Program-made: the position numbers and the translations under genes
Origin: Pseudomonadota bacterium
GTDB lineage: Bacteria; Pseudomonadota; Gammaproteobacteria; Burkholderiales; Rhodocyclaceae
NCBI GenBank assembly: GCA_018241665.1
Contig: JAFEDK010000020.1
Span: forward strand, 1 to 49,560
Reading direction: 5' to 3'
DNA: 49,560 nucleotides
The notes under the pieces: generated by a model
The model's database searches: none
What the model saw: the letters and a program-made list of their open reading frames with translations, nothing else
What the model was told of the DNA's origin: nothing
In this document: positions 26,991 to 35,792 of the stretch, one piece after another
Numbering within the stretch: position 1 is the stretch's first letter
Layout: each line of letters starts with the position of its first letter

Positions 26991-29348
26991 TCAGCGGATG
27001 CAGACCTTGCTCACCTGCTTGAGATCCGTCAGACCGGCCAGCACCTTCTCGATACCATCCTGGCGCAGGGTCCGCATCCCTTCCTCCAACGCCGTGCTCA
27101 GCAGCAGCGCAACCCGGCCGCGCCCCTGGATCAGCTCCTTGATCCTGTCCGTCCCGATCATCAGCTCATGCAGGCCCAGGCGGCCTTTGTAGCCGCCGCT
27201 GCAGTGCTCGCAGCCGAGCGGGGCGTACAGCGTGAAACGCCCTTGTGCATCTGCGTAGCGCTGACGCCAGCCATTGAGGATGTTGCCGCGGGCGCCAACC
27301 GGATCGTCCTGAAAGGCGGCGGTGTTGCGCAGCTCCTCACAGAATTCATCGAGCAGGTGACGGATTTCGGCCTCTTCCGGGTGATAGGCCTGCTTGCACT
27401 TTCCGCACAGGCGCTTGGCCAGGCGCTGGGCCAGAACACCTAGCAGTGCATCGGAGAAGTTGAAGGGGTCCATGCCCATGTCCAGCAAACGCACCACCGA
27501 TTCCGGCGCACTGTTGGTATGCAGGGTGCTGAACACAAGATGGCCTGTCAGAGATGCCTCCAAGCCGATGGATACGGTCTCCTTGTCACGCATTTCGCCG
27601 ACCATGATCACATCCGGGTCGGCCCGCAGGAAGGAGCGCATGACGGTCGGAAAATCGAGTCCAGCCTTGCGATTCACCTGAACCTGGCGCAGCCCCTTCT
27701 GGGTGATTTCGACCGGATCCTCGGCTGTCCAGATCTTGGTGTCCGGGGTATTGATGGAGCCCAGAATGGAATGCAGCGTCGTCGTCTTGCCCGACCCGGT
27801 TGGCCCGCACACGAAGAAGATGCCGTAGGGCTTGGCGATCGTCTGCTGGAGACGGGTGAAGTTGTGCTCCAGCAACCCAAGCTGATCGAGGGGCAAGGGT
27901 TCGCTGTTGGCCAGCAGGCGCATCACCACGTCTTCCGTGCCACCCGTGGTGGGGATCGTCGCGACCCGCAGTTCGATGTCGAGGGGAGCAAAGCGGCGGA
28001 ACCTGATCTTGCCGTCCTGCGGCTTGCGCCGCTCAGAGATGTCCAGGTCGCACATGATCTTGATGCGCGCAACGATCGGACTGCGGTAGCTGGCTGGAAT
28101 CTCGATGTAAGGCACCAGCGAGCCGTCCTTGCGGAAACGGATCTGGGTCTTTTCCTTGCCCGGTCGCGGCTCGATGTGGATGTCCGACGCACCTTGGCGG
28201 TGGGCGTCGATGATGATCCGGTTCACCAGCTTGACCAGTTCATTGTCCGCCGCTGCCGACGCGTCATCCGCGGCGACGGCACCGTCCCCGTCGTCCTCCC
28301 CCATGTCGGACAACAGATCGTTCACCGACGCGCCATCACCTCCTGCCGCAAACAGTTGGGCGACGGTCTGCATGAACTCCACATGGGTGGTCACGCAGAA
28401 CACCGGCACCGCCTTTGGAAAGACGTTCTGCACGACGCGGGAAGCCGTCGCCTGCTCGGGATCGGTGACCATCACCAGCAAGCCATCCGGCCCCTCTTCA
28501 AGCGGTAGCCACTCCGCCTGCAACACATATTCCTTCTTCAGGTTACGGAGCAGATCGAGCGGCCTGACACGATTGGGGCGGAAGGGCTCATAGGGCACGC
28601 CGAAGAAGCGGGAAATCGCGCTGCCGATGTCGGCCGGCTTGACCCCGTATTCAGAGATCAGGAGCTGCTCGATGGAAATGCCCTGCTCCCGCGCCTGGCT
28701 GGTTGCCGTCCCGAGCTCCTGCTCGGTCAGCTTGGCGTCGAACACCAGGCCTTCATACTTGGACTTCGGCTGGATCAGTGCGTGGCGACGCTGGGCAAAG
28801 GCAACGGCGAGCGTCTGGCCGAGCCCCTGGATTCCCTCCTCGGCGACGACGGAAAAAGCCTCACCGCTGCGGCTGTTGATAAGCTGGATCACGCCCAGCA
28901 CATCACCGTCCTCCTGTCGGATCGGTGCCACCAGCATCTGGTGGGAGCGGTAGCCGGAACGCTCATCAACTTCCCGACGGAACTCCATCCGCGGAGATAT
29001 GGCCTTCAGTGCCCCGTCATCGTAAACATCGGCGACGTTGAGCATTTTCCCGGTCAGCGCCACATAGCCGGCCACGCTGTTCTCGGCGATGGGAAGCCGG
29101 ATCGTGCGGATCGTCTGCAGGCCGGTCTTGACCCGCGACGAGATGGTGCTGCGGTTATCGTCCACGACGTAGATCGTCATGCGCTCGGCAGCAAACAGCG
29201 CACAGATCTCCGACGACAGCTCGAAGATGATCTCGTCTATGTTCTGCGTCGCATGAATCCGGTTGGTAACCGCCTGCAATCCTTTGAAAAAGGCCAGGCG
29301 GCTCGCCACGTCACTGCCACCCGTCCTGCCGGGAGCGCTGCTTCTCAT
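26991..29348 (-). CDS. GAF-domain PilB/GspE-family ATPase
   Basis: A 785-aa secretion/pilus assembly ATPase with an added sensory domain. The order is GAF (about 20-190), a MshEN-like N-terminal domain (about 200-335), and the GspE ATPase (about 370-770). Walker A is GPTGSGKTT at 515-523, the Walker B/Asp box region DPDVIMVGEMRDKE ends near 590, and the zinc tetracysteine is C648, C651, C713 and C716. Family members power type IV pilus or type II secretion, or bind c-di-GMP through MshEN; no pilin, pilC or secretin gene is adjacent. It is the last gene of a signalling operon with PP2C, FHA and phosphodiesterase-like genes and is convergent with amiC. Confidence 0.9.
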   Translation of the reverse strand: MRSSAPGRTGGSDVASRLAFFKGLQAVTNRIHATQNIDEIIFELSSEICALFAAERMTIYVVDDNRSTISSRVKTGLQTIRTIRLPIAENSVAGYVALTGKMLNVADVYDDGALKAISPRMEFRREVDERSGYRSHQMLVAPIRQEDGDVLGVIQLINSRSGEAFSVVAEEGIQGLGQTLAVAFAQRRHALIQPKSKYEGLVFDAKLTEQELGTATSQAREQGISIEQLLISEYGVKPADIGSAISRFFGVPYEPFRPNRVRPLDLLRNLKKEYVLQAEWLPLEEGPDGLLVMVTDPEQATASRVVQNVFPKAVPVFCVTTHVEFMQTVAQLFAAGGDGASVNDLLSDMGEDDGDGAVAADDASAAADNELVKLVNRIIIDAHRQGASDIHIEPRPGKEKTQIRFRKDGSLVPYIEIPASYRSPIVARIKIMCDLDISERRKPQDGKIRFRRFAPLDIELRVATIPTTGGTEDVVMRLLANSEPLPLDQLGLLEHNFTRLQQTIAKPYGIFFVCGPTGSGKTTTLHSILGSINTPDTKIWTAEDPVEITQKGLRQVQVNRKAGLDFPTVMRSFLRADPDVIMVGEMRDKETVSIGLEASLTGHLVFSTLHTNSAPESVVRLLDMGMDPFNFSDALLGVLAQRLAKRLCGKCKQAYHPEEAEIRHLLDEFCEELRNTAAFQDDPVGARGNILNGWRQRYADAQGRFTLYAPLGCEHCSGGYKGRLGLHELMIGTDRIKELIQGRGRVALLLSTALEEGMRTLRQDGIEKVLAGLTDLKQVSKVCIR

Positions 29349-29443
29349 AGAAAGGTCATATCCGGAAAATAAATCGCCCCGCAGCGGCGAAGAACCCGCT
29401 CACCTCCTCGCGGAGACAAGCGGACAAGCGCCTCAGCACACAT
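29345..29443 (-). CDS. Possible small ORF between the phosphodiesterase and PilB-like genes
   Basis: A 32-codon frame begins 8 bp after the stop of the metallohydrolase gene and its TGA overlaps the ATG of the PilB-like gene (ATGA). It encodes MCAEALVRLSPRGG and onwards, with no known domain. The geometry suits translational coupling, but in GC-rich DNA such short frames are common and there is no clear ribosome site. Treat as speculative. Confidence 0.22.
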   Translation of the reverse strand: MCAEALVRLSPRGGERVLRRCGAIYFPDMTFL

Positions 29444-29451
29444 GCCCGGCG

Positions 29452-30222
29452 TCAAAGAACCAGCTCAAGACCGTTGTACAGCGCCTTGGGCTCGAACTGC
29501 CCGCAACTGTCGGCGATCTCCTGCAGCGTCGTCTGCGCCCGACTCGGCTTGAGGTGGGTAATCCACACCTCGGGCCTCGCCCTCACCTTTTCGAGGAACA
29601 AGGCCAGCAGGCTCGGGCACAGATGCCGGGAGGCCAGGGCCAGGTCCTGCTGCGCGTCGGGAAAGGCGGTTTCGATGATCAGATAGCGCAGGTCCGGGAT
29701 CTCGTTGATGGCGGAAATCAGGGCGTCGGAATAAGCCGTATCACCGGAGAACACCAAGCTGCGACCGCTCTCAGCCAGCTGATAGGCCACCGCCGGGACC
29801 GTATGCAGGGCCGGCAGCATGGTGACCTGTCGCCCGCCCCCCAGGCGAGCCGTTTCACCGACCCGCATCTCCTGAAAACGCAGGAAGGGGTTGCCACGGT
29901 CTGGAATCGAGGAGAAGTCAGGCCACACCAGCCAGTTGAAGATGTGTGAGCGCAGGATCCGCAAGGTCTCGGGAGAGCCATGCACGACGATCGGCATCGA
30001 GCGCGCATCGCCGACGGTATCCACGAGTAACGGGATCATCGCGATGTGATCGAGGTGGGCATGGGTCACGAATATGTGGTCGATGCGCAGGAGCTCCTCG
30101 AACTCCAGGTCGCCTACGCCCGTGCCGGCATCGATAAGCACATCATGATCCACCAGCAGCGCCGTAGTGCGCTGACTGCGCCCACCGATACCGCCGCTGC
30201 ACCCGAGAACCCTTATTTTCAT
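29452..30222 (-). CDS. Metallo-beta-lactamase-fold class II cAMP phosphodiesterase-like protein
   Basis: A 256-aa metallohydrolase. The zinc motif HAHLDH is at residues 54-59, the bridging aspartate in FSGDTAYSD, and further histidines lie in ALHTVPAV and WITHLKPS. The glycine-rich start MKIRVLGCSGGIGG and the THLKPSRAQTT end are typical of class II cyclic-nucleotide phosphodiesterases of the CpdP/PDE1 kind, so the likely substrate is 3',5'-cAMP. That is inference; RNase Z-like members share the fold. GAGAGAG precedes the start. Third annotated protein of the PP2C-FHA-PilB operon. Confidence 0.82.
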   Translation of the reverse strand: MKIRVLGCSGGIGGRSQRTTALLVDHDVLIDAGTGVGDLEFEELLRIDHIFVTHAHLDHIAMIPLLVDTVGDARSMPIVVHGSPETLRILRSHIFNWLVWPDFSSIPDRGNPFLRFQEMRVGETARLGGGRQVTMLPALHTVPAVAYQLAESGRSLVFSGDTAYSDALISAINEIPDLRYLIIETAFPDAQQDLALASRHLCPSLLALFLEKVRARPEVWITHLKPSRAQTTLQEIADSCGQFEPKALYNGLELVL

Positions 30223-30359
30223 TTTGCTCTCTCGGCACCTCTCGAGTGCGACCGGCCAAGCCGCCGGCCCTCGCGAATGGTCAGAAAGAAATTGATCGGA
30301 CTCCAGGCCATAGGAGCATCCCGCAAAGGCGCCCCGCTCTTCCAGCCCGATACGTCCAT
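30219..30359 (-). CDS. Probable small gene (46 aa) between FHA and phosphodiesterase genes
   Basis: The 138-bp gap between two operon genes is one open frame from end to end. Its ATG lies one base after the FHA stop (TGA-C-ATG) and its TGA overlaps the start of the metallohydrolase (ATGA). The 46-aa product begins MDVSGWKSGAPLRD, has a short hydrophobic part (WSPINFFLTI) and a basic tail (REGRRLGRSHSRGAERAK). I recognise no family. The tight fit on both sides argues for a real coupled gene; it may be a partner peptide of the neighbouring proteins. Confidence 0.45.
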   Translation of the reverse strand: MDVSGWKSGAPLRDAPMAWSPINFFLTIREGRRLGRSHSRGAERAK

Positions 30360-30360
30360 G

Positions 30361-31044
30361 TCAAGTCACGCTCTTCGTGAAGAACTCCATCTTGACGCCG
30401 GCAAGCTCGATCACGTCGTTGTCGTTCAGGCGATGGGCCTGGGCATCAAGTGCACGTCCATTCACGACCGGGAAGACCGTCCCTTCCACATGGGTGATGA
30501 AATAACCGTGCGGACGGCGCGTGATGACAGCCACCTGGGAACCAGGCTTGCCCAAGGTCGTCAGGGATTTGGACAATTCAAGTGTCCGGCCGGCGTGCGC
30601 ACCACTGAGGATCTGGATCATCCCGAGGGCACCGACCGGCGCCGCCGCATTGGTGGCCGTCAGATCAGCCTGGGCAGCCGACGGCAAACCTGCATCGGTC
30701 GCGACGGCTGTCTGGGCATAACTCACAGCCTCATCCTGCTCCGCGCCCGGTACCGCGCTGTCGGCAAGATATTTAAGCCGGTATTTTCCCAGCTCGATGA
30801 CGTCGTTGTTCCTGAGGACGTGCTTCTTGACCGGCTGCCCATTCACATAGGTGCCATTGGTGCTGTTCATGTCCTCAAGAAATGCATCGTTGAGGATGGT
30901 CACGATCGCCGCATGCTCGCCGCTGATCGCCAGATTGTCGATCTGGATGTCGTTGTGCGGTTTCCGGCCGATGGTCGTACGCTCCTTTTCAAGAGCCATT
31001 TCTTTCAACACCAGACCATCCATGCTCAATATCAACCTGGGCAT
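30361..31044 (-). CDS. Tandem FHA-domain protein
   Basis: A 227-aa cytoplasmic protein with two FHA domains. The first (about 4-93) has all phosphothreonine-binding residues: G26-R27, S41 and H44 in SGEHA, and N63 in STNGTYVNG. The second (about 141-225) keeps the fold strands and VNG but has GK for GR and lacks the S-x-x-H pair, so it is degenerate. The 45-residue linker is rich in Ala, Thr and Ser. The ATG at 31044 follows AGGAA. It lies 24 bp after the PP2C gene. Such proteins read threonine phosphorylation; no kinase gene is in the window. Confidence 0.9.
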   Translation of the reverse strand: MPRLILSMDGLVLKEMALEKERTTIGRKPHNDIQIDNLAISGEHAAIVTILNDAFLEDMNSTNGTYVNGQPVKKHVLRNNDVIELGKYRLKYLADSAVPGAEQDEAVSYAQTAVATDAGLPSAAQADLTATNAAAPVGALGMIQILSGAHAGRTLELSKSLTTLGKPGSQVAVITRRPHGYFITHVEGTVFPVVNGRALDAQAHRLNDNDVIELAGVKMEFFTKSVT

Positions 31045-31068
31045 CACTCTTCCTATCGACAACCTGCC

Positions 31069-31848
31069 TCAACCAAGTTCGGTGCCAAGCCGCCCTTCAT
31101 GGCGCGATGACACGATGACAACCGAAACATTATCCACGCCCCCCCGATCATTCGCCAGATCAACCAGATGCTCTGCCGCCAGCCTGGGGGAGCCGCCCAG
31201 CGCGTCCAGCACATCCGCGATTTCGCTGTCGGGAAGCATATCGGTCAACCCATCCGAGCAGAGGAGATAAATGTCACCATCCTGCAGCGGAAAACCGGCT
31301 ACGTCAGCCTCGACGCAGGCCGCCACGCCAACCGCCCGGGTCAGCAGGCCGCGCAATGCGGCGGAGCCGGGGGCCAAAGGATCAATCATGCCCGCGTCGC
31401 TTTGCTCTCGCAATACGCTGTGGTCGCGGGTCAGGCATTCGAACACCTCGTTTCGCCAGCGGTAGATACGCGAATCCCCCACATGACAGGCCAGCATGCA
31501 GGCCCGCACGGGGCTCAGCCAGATACCGGCCAGCGTGGTTCCCATGTGACGCAGCAGCGGGTCCCGCAGGGCCTCTTCGTAAACGGACTGATTGGCCGCG
31601 GCAACCGCCATCCTCAAATCCCCCACGCTGGCCACACCATGGGCCACAACGTACTCCATGCAGCCCATCCAGGCCTCCACGGCAAGGCGGGAGGCTACCG
31701 CGCCCCCGGCGTGCCCGCCCATCCCGTCGGCCAGCACCGCCAGGCCGAGTTCCTCGGCACAGCACACGTAATCCTCGTTGCGTGTGCGAACACGCCCCCC
31801 ATGGGACAGCATGGCCATGCGCCAACGCGTCGGTTGCAGTTGATCCAT
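31069..31848 (-). CDS. PP2C-type Ser/Thr protein phosphatase
   Basis: A 259-aa cytoplasmic metal-dependent phosphatase of the Stp/PrpC type. The metal-binding motifs are in order: RTRNEDY (residues 21-27), LADGMGGHAGG (39-49), HVGDSRIYR, CSDGLTD and GGVDNVSV at the end. It is the first gene of the cluster with FHA, phosphodiesterase-like and PilB-like genes, and should remove the phosphates that the FHA protein reads. A Hanks-type kinase partner is expected elsewhere in the genome. Confidence 0.93.
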   Translation of the reverse strand: MDQLQPTRWRMAMLSHGGRVRTRNEDYVCCAEELGLAVLADGMGGHAGGAVASRLAVEAWMGCMEYVVAHGVASVGDLRMAVAAANQSVYEEALRDPLLRHMGTTLAGIWLSPVRACMLACHVGDSRIYRWRNEVFECLTRDHSVLREQSDAGMIDPLAPGSAALRGLLTRAVGVAACVEADVAGFPLQDGDIYLLCSDGLTDMLPDSEIADVLDALGGSPRLAAEHLVDLANDRGGVDNVSVVIVSSRHEGRLGTELG

Positions 31849-31871
31849 GCCCGAAGTCTAGGAAATCCGCA

Positions 31872-32570
31872 TCAAAGAATCTGCCGTTCCGGAACACCCC
31901 CGGCACGCTTACGCAGCATCCGTGCCGCGCCCAACACAACGGCGATGCCCACCAGCCCTGCCAGTGGCCTCAACCAGCCGGGACGCTCGGCCAGCAAGGA
32001 GCGCCACAACGGATCGTCGACGATCATGCCGCCAGCGACCCAGCCCAGCAACGCAGCACCAAGGGTAACGATCACGGGGAAGCGCTCCATCGACTTCATG
32101 ATGAACTGACTGGACCAGACGATGATCGGAATGCTCACCGCCAGCCCGAGGCCAAGCAGCACAAGGCTGTCGCCGGCCGCGCCCGCCACGCCGATGACGT
32201 TGTCGACGCTCATCACGAAGTCGGCCACGATGATCGTCTTGACCGCGCCGGCCACCGAGGTCGCGGCATCGATCTCGTGCTCGCCGTCGTCCTCGGGCAG
32301 CAACAACTTGGCGCCGATCCACAGCAGCACGAGCCCACCGAGGAGCTTGAGCCAGGCCAGGCCAAGCAGGCTTGCTGCAAAGGCCGTCAGGACCACGCGC
32401 AGGCCAACGGCACCCGCCACACCCCAGAACACACCAATCCGCCGCTGTTCCGGCTGCAAGCGGCGGCAGGCCAAAGCGATTACCACCGCATTATCGCCGG
32501 ACAACACCAAGTCGATGGCCACGATCTGCAGCAAACCCATCCAGAACGTCGGCACCAGAAACTCGGACAT
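31872..32570 (-). CDS. TerC-family integral membrane protein
   Basis: A 232-aa membrane protein with about seven transmembrane segments. The conserved acidic motifs in membrane helices are present: LVLSGDNAVVIALA near the N-terminus and FVMSVDNVIGVAGAA in the middle. This YjbE/YkoY-like branch is linked to manganese export during folding of secreted proteins in some bacteria; the metal here is an inference. The start at 32570 (MSEFLVPTFW) is chosen over a longer frame. It is 23 bp upstream of the PP2C gene and could be cotranscribed with it. Confidence 0.9.
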   Translation of the reverse strand: MSEFLVPTFWMGLLQIVAIDLVLSGDNAVVIALACRRLQPEQRRIGVFWGVAGAVGLRVVLTAFAASLLGLAWLKLLGGLVLLWIGAKLLLPEDDGEHEIDAATSVAGAVKTIIVADFVMSVDNVIGVAGAAGDSLVLLGLGLAVSIPIIVWSSQFIMKSMERFPVIVTLGAALLGWVAGGMIVDDPLWRSLLAERPGWLRPLAGLVGIAVVLGAARMLRKRAGGVPERQIL

Positions 32571-32602
32571 GTGAAACCCAACCGATAAAAAACGAGAATA
32601 CC

Positions 32603-32644
32603 AAAAACAAAACCGCGCCCGGGCGGCAGCCACGGGCGCGGTTT
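32603..32644 (-). terminator. Terminator of sucCD
   Basis: An 11-bp stem (32610-32620 with 32634-32644) with a 13-nt loop, followed on the minus strand by TTTTGTTTTTGG. It lies about 20 bp after sucD and separates it from terC. Confidence 0.82.
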
Positions 32645-32664
32645 ACTTCAGGCGACAGGCCTGA

Positions 32665-33558
32665 TTACAGCATGGCCTTCAGCAGCTTGGCCATTTCGGA
32701 CGGGTTGCGCGTCACGGTGAAGCCACACTCTTCCATGATGGCGAGCTTGGCGTCAGCCGTGTCGGCACCGCCGGAGATCAGCGCGCCAGCATGGCCCATG
32801 CGCTTGCCCGCGGGGGCAGTCACACCGGCGATGAAGCCGACGATCGGCTTCTTCATGTTGGCCTTGCACCATTGGGCAGCTTCAGCCTCATCGGGACCAC
32901 CGATTTCGCCGATCATGATGACCGCGTCGGTATCCGGATCGTCATTGAACATCTTCATGACGTCGATGTGCTTCAGACCGTTGATCGGGTCACCACCGAT
33001 ACCGACGGCGGAAGACTGGCCCAGACCGATTTCGGTCAGCTGGGCAACAGCTTCGTAGGTCAGAGTGCCGGAGCGGGAAACCACGCCGATGCGACCCTTG
33101 CGGTGGATGTGGCCCGGCATGATGCCGATCTTGATTTCATCGGGGGTGATGAGACCCGGGCAGTTGGGGCCCAGCAGCAGGGTTTCCTTGCCGCCGGCCG
33201 CAACCTTGGCCTTCATCTTGTTGCGCACTTCGAGCATGTCGCGGACGGGGATGCCTTCGGTGATGCAGATCGCCAGGTCCAGGTCGGCCTCGACGGCTTC
33301 CCAGATCGCGGCGGCAGCACCAGCGGGCGGCACGTAGATCACGGACACGGTGGCGCCGGTTTCGGCAGCCGCTTCCTTGACGGACGCGTAGATGGGGATG
33401 TCGAAGATCTTCTCGCCAGCCTTCTTGGGGTTCACACCGGCGACGAAGCATTCCTTGCCGTTCGCGTACTCCTGGCACTTCTCGGTGTGGAACTGACCGG
33501 TCTTGCCGGTGATGCCCTGGGTGATGACCTTGGTGTCTTTGTTGATCAGGATGGACAT
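32665..33558 (-). CDS. sucD: Succinyl-CoA synthetase, alpha subunit
   Basis: The alpha subunit of the TCA-cycle enzyme that converts succinyl-CoA to succinate with formation of ATP or GTP. The 297-aa protein has the CoA-binding GITGKTGQFHTE motif, the phospho-histidine H256 in KRMGHAGALISGG and the IGEIGGPDE motif. It follows sucC by 11 bp and forms the heteromer with it. Confidence 0.98.
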   Translation of the reverse strand: MSILINKDTKVITQGITGKTGQFHTEKCQEYANGKECFVAGVNPKKAGEKIFDIPIYASVKEAAAETGATVSVIYVPPAGAAAAIWEAVEADLDLAICITEGIPVRDMLEVRNKMKAKVAAGGKETLLLGPNCPGLITPDEIKIGIMPGHIHRKGRIGVVSRSGTLTYEAVAQLTEIGLGQSSAVGIGGDPINGLKHIDVMKMFNDDPDTDAVIMIGEIGGPDEAEAAQWCKANMKKPIVGFIAGVTAPAGKRMGHAGALISGGADTADAKLAIMEECGFTVTRNPSEMAKLLKAML

Positions 33559-33569
33559 TCGCTAACTCC

Positions 33570-34730
33570 TTACTTGACCGCGTCGACGATCTTCTGGGCC
33601 GCTTCGGCCATGGTGTCGGCCGCGATGATCGGGAGGCCCGAATCGCGCAGGATCTGCTTGCCGATCTCTTCGTTGGTGCCCTTCATGCGGACGACCAGCG
33701 GGACGGACAGGTGCACTTCCTTGGCCGCGGTGACCACGCCGGTGGCGATGGTGTCGCAGCGCATGATGCCGCCGAAGATGTTGACGAGAATGCCCTTCAC
33801 CTTGGGGTTCTTGAGCATGATCTTGAAGGCTTCGGTCACCTTCTCGGTGGTGGCGCCGCCGCCCACGTCGAGGAAGTTGGCCGGTTCGGCACCGAACAGC
33901 TTGATGGTGTCCATGGTGGCCATCGCCAGACCAGCGCCATTCACCAGACAGCCGATGTTGCCGTCCAGGGAGATGTAGGCCAGGTCGAACTTGGAGGCTT
34001 CGATTTCGTCCGCATCCTCTTCATCCAGATCGCGGTACTCAACGATCTCGGGATGACGGTAGAGGGCGTTGGAGTCGAAGTTGAACTTGGCGTCCAGAGC
34101 CTTGATGGTGCCGTTGCCTTCCAGGATCAGCGGGTTGATTTCCGCCAGGGAAGCATCGGTTTCCATGTAGGTGGTGTACAGCTTCTTGAGGGTGTCCACG
34201 GCCTGGGCGGTGGAGCCTTCGGGAACGCCGATACCATTCGAGAGGTACAGGGCTTGTTCGTCGGTCAGGCCGGTGGCCGGATCAACGAACACCTTGAGGA
34301 TCTTCTCGGGGGTGCTGTGAGCAACTTCCTCGATGTCCATACCGCCTTCGCTGGAAGCCATCATGGCAACCTTCTGCGTGGCGCGGTCGGTCAGCGCGGC
34401 AACGTAGTATTCCTTCTTGATGTCGGCGCCTTCCTCGATGAGCAGGCGACGCACCTTCTGGCCTTCAGGGCCGGTCTGGTGGGTAACGAGCTGCATGCCA
34501 AGGATCTGGCCGGCGTACTGCTTGAGTTCGTCCAGGGACTTGGCGACCTTGACGCCACCGCCCTTGCCGCGACCACCGGCGTGAATCTGCGCCTTGACGA
34601 CCCAGACCTTGCCGCCCAGCGTTTCCGCTGCCTTGACTGCCTCATCGACTGAGAAGCACGGCACGCCGCGCGGCGTGGTGACGCCAAATTTTCTCAGGAT
34701 TTCCTTGCCCTGATATTCGTGAATTTTCAT
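33570..34730 (-). CDS. sucC: Succinyl-CoA synthetase, beta subunit
   Basis: The 386-aa beta subunit with an ATP-grasp fold (residues about 1-235: [35 protein letters not shown]) that binds the nucleotide, and a C-terminal ligase domain ([25 protein letters not shown]). First gene of the sucCD operon. The 285-bp upstream region holds its promoter. Confidence 0.98.
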   Translation of the reverse strand: MKIHEYQGKEILRKFGVTTPRGVPCFSVDEAVKAAETLGGKVWVVKAQIHAGGRGKGGGVKVAKSLDELKQYAGQILGMQLVTHQTGPEGQKVRRLLIEEGADIKKEYYVAALTDRATQKVAMMASSEGGMDIEEVAHSTPEKILKVFVDPATGLTDEQALYLSNGIGVPEGSTAQAVDTLKKLYTTYMETDASLAEINPLILEGNGTIKALDAKFNFDSNALYRHPEIVEYRDLDEEDADEIEASKFDLAYISLDGNIGCLVNGAGLAMATMDTIKLFGAEPANFLDVGGGATTEKVTEAFKIMLKNPKVKGILVNIFGGIMRCDTIATGVVTAAKEVHLSVPLVVRMKGTNEEIGKQILRDSGLPIIAADTMAEAAQKIVDAVK

Positions 34731-35015
34731 GGTTGCCCTTCGATCGAAGTCTTGGCCTTATAAAGGCCGCTCACGCTTGGTTGATGGGACTCTTCGGGGC
34801 CAGCACGCACCCCGCGACACACACGTCGTTCTCCCTCGTCCAACGTATGTACCGCCCCGCTTTTCGCTCATCCGGCGTATGCGACCGGAGTGCTCGAAAA
34901 ACAATCCTCTGCCGACCTACTTATTGACATGTCGGTATTTGGATCGTCCGATTATATACGAAACATCGTACACAACCGCTTTCACGCTGCACCGCACACC
35001 GGCCGTCCTGTCGGC
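34731..35015. other. Intergenic region upstream of sucC
   Basis: No gene is visible in these 285 bp, which are more AT-rich near 34920-34980 than their surroundings. On the minus strand a perfect TATAAT (34951-34956) could be the sucCD promoter, but no good -35 lies at the right distance. This would give a leader of about 215 nt. A small dyad GGCCTT-ATA-AAGGCC (34754-34768) lies 24 bp before sucC. No known riboswitch was recognised. Confidence 0.4.
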
Positions 35016-35573
35016 CTATGCCGGATCGGGCTTGCGGTACCAGCGCGGGTAATAGCGCATCACCGTCGGAGAGGTCGTTTCGAGAGCATGACAACGGTCG
35101 AGCTGGAAGGGCTTGCCGCCATCCTCTCCCTCCCCCGTGTCACGCCGGAAGGTGGCCACGGTCTGGATCGCCGCCGTCGGCAGGGACGCCAGCAGTTCGG
35201 TGAGATGGGAACATCCCCGCACATCGCTGAACATCTCGCTGACGGCCTTGCGAAAACCGCGCACGAGATTCAGGCCGATCAGGGCCCGATAGGCCGGCCC
35301 GATGGTGTCGCAACCACCAGGATAGGGCACCCACTCCGAGCAGGCCTCCACAGCGACCACCTCGAATGACGTATCGATGGTGACGCGGATGAACAGGTCA
35401 TGGACCGGATCGCCGGCCTTGCGAATGCCGGAAGCAAGCGGATAGTCCGCCGCCTTTTCGTCGGTCAGGCGTGCGTCCAGGTCGAACATGCCGTCGTCCC
35501 TCAGGTAGCCCTGGACTTCGATGCGGCGGGTATGGGCAAGACTACGCCCGACGGCTGGCTTGGAAAGCGGCAT
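35016..35573 (-). CDS. DUF2889 family protein
   Basis: A 185-aa soluble protein without signal peptide, of the uncharacterised DUF2889 family. The family pattern is visible as an N-terminal RRIEVQGYLRDDGMFDLDARLTD strand set, a VHDLFIRVTID strand, then GCDTIGPAYRALIGLNLVRGF and a GCSHLTELL motif with Cys and His. Three cysteines and the conserved His could hold a metal, but function is unknown. The product ends in a tail rich in aromatic and basic residues (MRYYPRWYRKPDPA). Confidence 0.8.
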   Translation of the reverse strand: MPLSKPAVGRSLAHTRRIEVQGYLRDDGMFDLDARLTDEKAADYPLASGIRKAGDPVHDLFIRVTIDTSFEVVAVEACSEWVPYPGGCDTIGPAYRALIGLNLVRGFRKAVSEMFSDVRGCSHLTELLASLPTAAIQTVATFRRDTGEGEDGGKPFQLDRCHALETTSPTVMRYYPRWYRKPDPA

Positions 35574-35792
35574 GAATGATCAGAAAACACGATGACGGGA
35601 AACAGGCCGCAGATGGTCACGAAAAAACCGTCGACCATTTCACGACACGTAACATTTGCCTCGGCCTCGCGGAAAACAAGGCTCCGCGCCTGACGGCAAA
35701 CTTCACTAGAATATTGTATCGACTGCGGCACATCGGTGGATGCCGCAACGCACAACAATGCAACCGCGATCCCGTCGCCCCCGTCCCCATTG

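Noticed and set aside
34924-34960. Plus-strand TTGACA (34924-34929) upstream of sucC considered as a promoter
   Set aside because: The nearest -10-like sequence is 20-23 bp away and no plus-strand gene follows.
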